Under the pieces are notes generated by a model. It saw nothing but the letters and a program-made list of their open reading frames with translations. It was not told where the DNA came from and did not search any database. A DNA stretch of 64,000 nt, from positions 868,001 through 932,000 of the forward strand of contig NZ_FOJF01000002.1 in the NCBI RefSeq assembly GCF_900110995.1. The letters are read 5' to 3'. Shown piece after piece: positions 61,540 to 64,000 of this stretch. The position numbers and the translations under genes were made by a program. Source of the DNA: Chitinophaga sp. YR573. Lineage in GTDB: Bacteria; Bacteroidota; Bacteroidia; Chitinophagales; Chitinophagaceae. Each line of letters opens with the position of its first letter. The stretch's first letter is position 1.

Positions 61540-62346
61540 TCATCCGTCTACTAATACTTCGTACATTTTCACTTTCAGTTCTTCCAGCGATATGTCCTGT
61601 ACGAGTTTTCCATCCTGTGCATATGAAATCGTTCCTCTCTCTTCAGAAACTATAATCGCAATGTTATCACTATGTTCTGTAATACCTACTGCAGAGCGGT
61701 GACGCAATCCTATACGGTGAGGAAGGTCCGGGTTTTCTGATACCGGTAATATTACTTTGGCAGCCAGTATTTTATTACCTACAATGATCAATGCACCATC
61801 ATGTAAAGGACTGGCTTTTGCGAAAATGCTTTCAAGCAGTTTTGCATTGATATTACTATCCAGTAAGATGCTGGAAGCGGTATCAAATTTTACACGGTAG
61901 GTATTGGCAATCACCATCAGCGCGCCTGTGCGGGAACCCGCCATACGTCCTACGGCAGTGATTACCTCATTGATAATATTCTCTTCTTCCTTATAACTTT
62001 TAAACTTATCGGGGAGAAAGAGTTTGGTGAAAAAACTGTCTTTACTCAGTGGGGCTTTTTTACCCAGTACCAGCAGAAATTTACGTATTTCCGGCTGGAA
62101 GATGATGATGATAGCGATTAATCCAACATTGATAAAACTCTGTAAGATAGTGGTGAGAATAGGCATACGCAGCCTCTCTACAATGAAATACACCAGGTAT
62201 ATCATCAGTAATCCAACGAAAATATTAAAGGCAAGGCTGCCTTTTAACAGGCGGTACAATTGTATCACCAGTATAATAACAATCGTCAGGTCCAGGATAT
62301 TGAGCCAATTGAAACGATAACCGTATAAATGAAAGAATTCCTGCAT
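61540..62346 (-). CDS. cdaA: Diadenylate cyclase CdaA
   Basis: A 268-residue membrane enzyme making c-di-AMP from two ATP. Three N-terminal transmembrane helices (about 14-95) and the DisA_N/DAC domain (about 125-245) with the family motifs HDGA (SPLHDGALIIV) and RHRSA (LRHRSAVG). Usual length for CdaA/DacA of the TIGR00159 type. It follows folP by 31 bp on the same strand, the usual Bacteroidota order folP-cdaA. No regulator CdaR or GlmM is in the window. Confidence 0.95.
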   Translation of the reverse strand: MQEFFHLYGYRFNWLNILDLTIVIILVIQLYRLLKGSLAFNIFVGLLMIYLVYFIVERLRMPILTTILQSFINVGLIAIIIIFQPEIRKFLLVLGKKAPLSKDSFFTKLFLPDKFKSYKEEENIINEVITAVGRMAGSRTGALMVIANTYRVKFDTASSILLDSNINAKLLESIFAKASPLHDGALIIVGNKILAAKVILPVSENPDLPHRIGLRHRSAVGITEHSDNIAIIVSEERGTISYAQDGKLVQDISLEELKVKMYEVLVDG

Positions 62347-62377
62347 AGATAGTAAAAATAGCTAATTACAATGAATA

Positions 62378-63220
62378 CTAAACCTTTTGCATATACTCTG
62401 TTATCCTGATAACTTCAGCAGCAGCTTTTACATCATGTACCCTTAATATAGCGGCTCCCTGTTGTAATGCGAGGGTGTTTAATACGGTAGTACCATTGAG
62501 TGCATCAGCAGGTGTACTGTCCAATAATTTATAAATCATGGATTTGCGGGAGATGCCAACCAGCAGGGGGCAGTCGAGCATATGAAACACAGACAGTTTT
62601 TTCAGCAGGGCGTAATTATGCGAGATGGTTTTACCAAAGCCAAAGCCGGGATCAATGATGACGTCGTTAATACCGGCCGCCAGGCATTGTGCTTTTTTAT
62701 GGATGAAGTAGTCCAGTACATCCTGTACCACATCTGTATACTGAGGGTTTTGCTGCATTTTATCCGGGGTACCCTGCATGTGCATGGCGATGTAAGGCAC
62801 CTGTAGTTTTCCTGCGGTAGCCAGCATATCGGGGTCCATGTCTCCGGCACTGATATCGTTGATGATGGCAGCGCCTGCTTTTATGGTTTGTTCTGCTACG
62901 GAAGCATAGTAGGTATCAATGGAGATGATGACCTGCGGATAGTATTTTACCAGTGTTTCAACGGCAGGGAGCAGTCTTTCCAGTTCAACCTGTGCACCTA
63001 CATCCACTGCACCCGGGCGGGTACTCTGTGCACCAATATCCAGTATCTGTGCACCTTCCCTGAGGTGTACAGCAGCTTTTTCCAGTACCTGGTCCAGGTG
63101 TTGAGAACGACCGCCGGCATAAAAGGAATCATCTGTGATGTTGATAATACCCATGATCACGGGTGTTGTCAGATCGAGTGCTGTGCCGCGGCAGTTAATC
63201 GTACCATTCTTCCTTTCCAT
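62378..63220 (-). CDS. folP: Dihydropteroate synthase
   Basis: A 280-residue folate-pathway enzyme joining pABA to the pterin diphosphate. Motifs: VIMGIINITDDSFYAGGR (the pterin loop with ThrAsp instead of ThrPro), ILDIGAQSTRPGA, ISIDTYYASVAE, INDIS, IIDPGFGFGKT and LLVGISRKSMI. First gene of the folP-cdaA pair, with a -7 box 36-43 bp upstream. Divergent from the BT_3928-type gene at 63318. Confidence 0.96.
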   Translation of the reverse strand: MERKNGTINCRGTALDLTTPVIMGIINITDDSFYAGGRSQHLDQVLEKAAVHLREGAQILDIGAQSTRPGAVDVGAQVELERLLPAVETLVKYYPQVIISIDTYYASVAEQTIKAGAAIINDISAGDMDPDMLATAGKLQVPYIAMHMQGTPDKMQQNPQYTDVVQDVLDYFIHKKAQCLAAGINDVIIDPGFGFGKTISHNYALLKKLSVFHMLDCPLLVGISRKSMIYKLLDSTPADALNGTTVLNTLALQQGAAILRVHDVKAAAEVIRITEYMQKV

Positions 63221-63255
63221 TTATCCGTTTGCTTTTTATTGATTATTTTGCCAGA

Positions 63256-63263
63256 CAAAAATA
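63256..63263 (-). promoter_or_regulatory. -7 box of the folP-cdaA unit
   Basis: TATTTTTG on the minus strand matches TAnnTTTG, 35 bp before the folP ATG. Confidence 0.5.
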
Positions 63264-63317
63264 GAATAATGTGTTGATGTACCGGTAAGTATATTAATGC
63301 TCTAAAAAAGGTTATCC

Positions 63318-64000
63318 ATGAAATTGCTCCTAAACCTATTAAGAATTCTCGTAGGTGTATTGTTTATATTTTCAGGTCTGATAAAGGCAAATGATCCGCT
63401 GGGCCTCAGTTACAAAATGGACGAGTTTTTTGAAGTGTTACATCTGACATTTCTGTCGCCCTTTTCGCTGGTGTATTCAGTTACCATGAATACATTTGAA
63501 ATAGTAGCCGGTGTGGCTGTGCTGCTGGGATACCGGATGCGGATCTTCTCTGTACTGTTATTATTACTGATCAGTTTATTTACTTTCTTAACGGCTTATG
63601 CCCTGTTCAGCGGAACGATCCGGGAATGTGGTTGTTTTGGCGACTGTATCAAATTATCCGCAACAGAAACCTTCTGGAAGGATGTGGCGTTGTTTGTAAT
63701 GATACTGGTGATTTTCATCTATCGTAAACGCATACAGCCGGTATGGGGAGAGAAGCCTACCAATGCATTGATGATAGTGGGCCTGGTAGGTTCTCTGGGT
63801 TTGCAGTGGTATACACTGGAGCATCTGCCGATTGTGGATTGCCTGGGTTATAAAATAGGGAATAATATTCCTGAGAAGATGAAGCTGCCTGCAGGAGCTA
63901 CTCCGGATGTATTTGAAACAGTGCTGATATATAAGAAGGATGGTAAAGAGAAAGAGTTTACGGCGGATAATTATCCATGGTCAGACAGTACCTGGGTATT
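63318..64000 (+). CDS. BT_3928-type DoxX membrane protein, 3' end outside window
   Basis: The ATG at 63318 opens a frame that runs without a stop to the window end (227 complete codons seen). Four hydrophobic helices at about 4-22, 48-68, 75-97 and 118-135 fit the DoxX-like N-terminal half: FIFSGLIKANDPLGLSYKM, then ECGCFGDCIKLSATETFWKD with three Cys, then a periplasmic part with DCLGYKIGNNIPEKMKLP. This matches the BT_3928 family that neighbours folP and cdaA in many Bacteroidota; the Cys motif suggests a thiol/redox link, not proved. Confidence 0.85.
   Translation, partial: MKLLLNLLRILVGVLFIFSGLIKANDPLGLSYKMDEFFEVLHLTFLSPFSLVYSVTMNTFEIVAGVAVLLGYRMRIFSVLLLLLISLFTFLTAYALFSGTIRECGCFGDCIKLSATETFWKDVALFVMILVIFIYRKRIQPVWGEKPTNALMIVGLVGSLGLQWYTLEHLPIVDCLGYKIGNNIPEKMKLPAGATPDVFETVLIYKKDGKEKEFTADNYPWSDSTWV

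Noticed and set aside
1..64000. tRNA or rRNA genes
   Set aside because: No tRNA-like TpsiC-loop and acceptor pattern or rRNA sequence was recognised by eye; a tRNAscan run would be decisive.

Overview
The window looks like a chromosomal segment of a Bacteroidota bacterium, most probably a Chitinophaga-like member of the Chitinophagaceae. The reasons are SusC/SusD outer-membrane pairs, FecI/FecR/STN-receptor signalling, DUF3276 (PUR-fold), DUF4142, DUF2911 and BT_3928-type proteins, lipoproteins with Cys at positions 16-21, almost no Shine-Dalgarno sequences, and many TAnnTTTG (-7) promoter boxes lying close to start codons. No tRNA, rRNA, prophage or CRISPR was recognised.

Region 1 (1-14.6 kb, all +) is a pectin utilisation locus. 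It holds the end of a GH43 enzyme, a SusC/SusD pair, a CE12-GH28 fusion (acetylesterase plus polygalacturonase), a GH105-DUF4350 fusion, then uxaB, uxaA and uxaC, which together take D-galacturonate to 2-keto-3-deoxygluconate. The SusCD pair imports oligosaccharides, the periplasmic enzymes deacetylate and cleave them, and the Uxa enzymes metabolise the monomer. A 145-bp element with perfect 25-bp inverted ends lies just behind uxaC.

Region 2 (14.9-26.9 kb) is accessory: an esterase/PA14 protein, a Tat-exported M19 dipeptidase with a low-complexity insert, a sterol-desaturase-like protein, an ECF sigma factor, an AraC regulator with an alpha/beta hydrolase, an HxlR regulator divergent from DoxX and hydrolase genes, a TetR/old-yellow-enzyme pair with recognisable operators, and a DUF4142 lipoprotein.

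Region 3 (27-41.2 kb) is mostly housekeeping: an exonuclease/GIY-YIG fusion, purC, an ABC exporter, a PUR-fold protein, two tandem outer-membrane paralogues, pgi, a TspO-like protein, prfB (programmed +1 frameshift, here with TAA at the shift site), a P5C dehydrogenase, a Bcp-type peroxiredoxin, pyrR and pyrB.

Region 4 (41.3-57.8 kb) holds an orphan STN-SusC receptor with FecR and FecI, a long intergenic region with a probable structured RNA, a PIG-L deacetylase operon with two micro-ORFs and a sodium:solute symporter, a five-gene signalling operon (Cys-tailed protein, 7-TM protein, histidine kinase, response regulator, DUF2911), a protein with no recognised family behind a terminator-like leader, and a PI-PLC-like lipoprotein.

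Region 5 (57.9-64 kb) is core: xerD, ndk, a DHH phosphoesterase, an FKBP lipoprotein, cdaA, folP and the start of a BT_3928-type DoxX protein that runs off the window.

The most unusual items are the RF2 shift site with TAA, a family of short GGCTCCGTCAGGAGCC-type palindromes at gene 3' ends (one cluster of five at about 30-bp spacing), the 145-bp inverted-repeat element, a strong terminator with no gene in front of it at 46.9 kb, and the 7-TM two-component operon.
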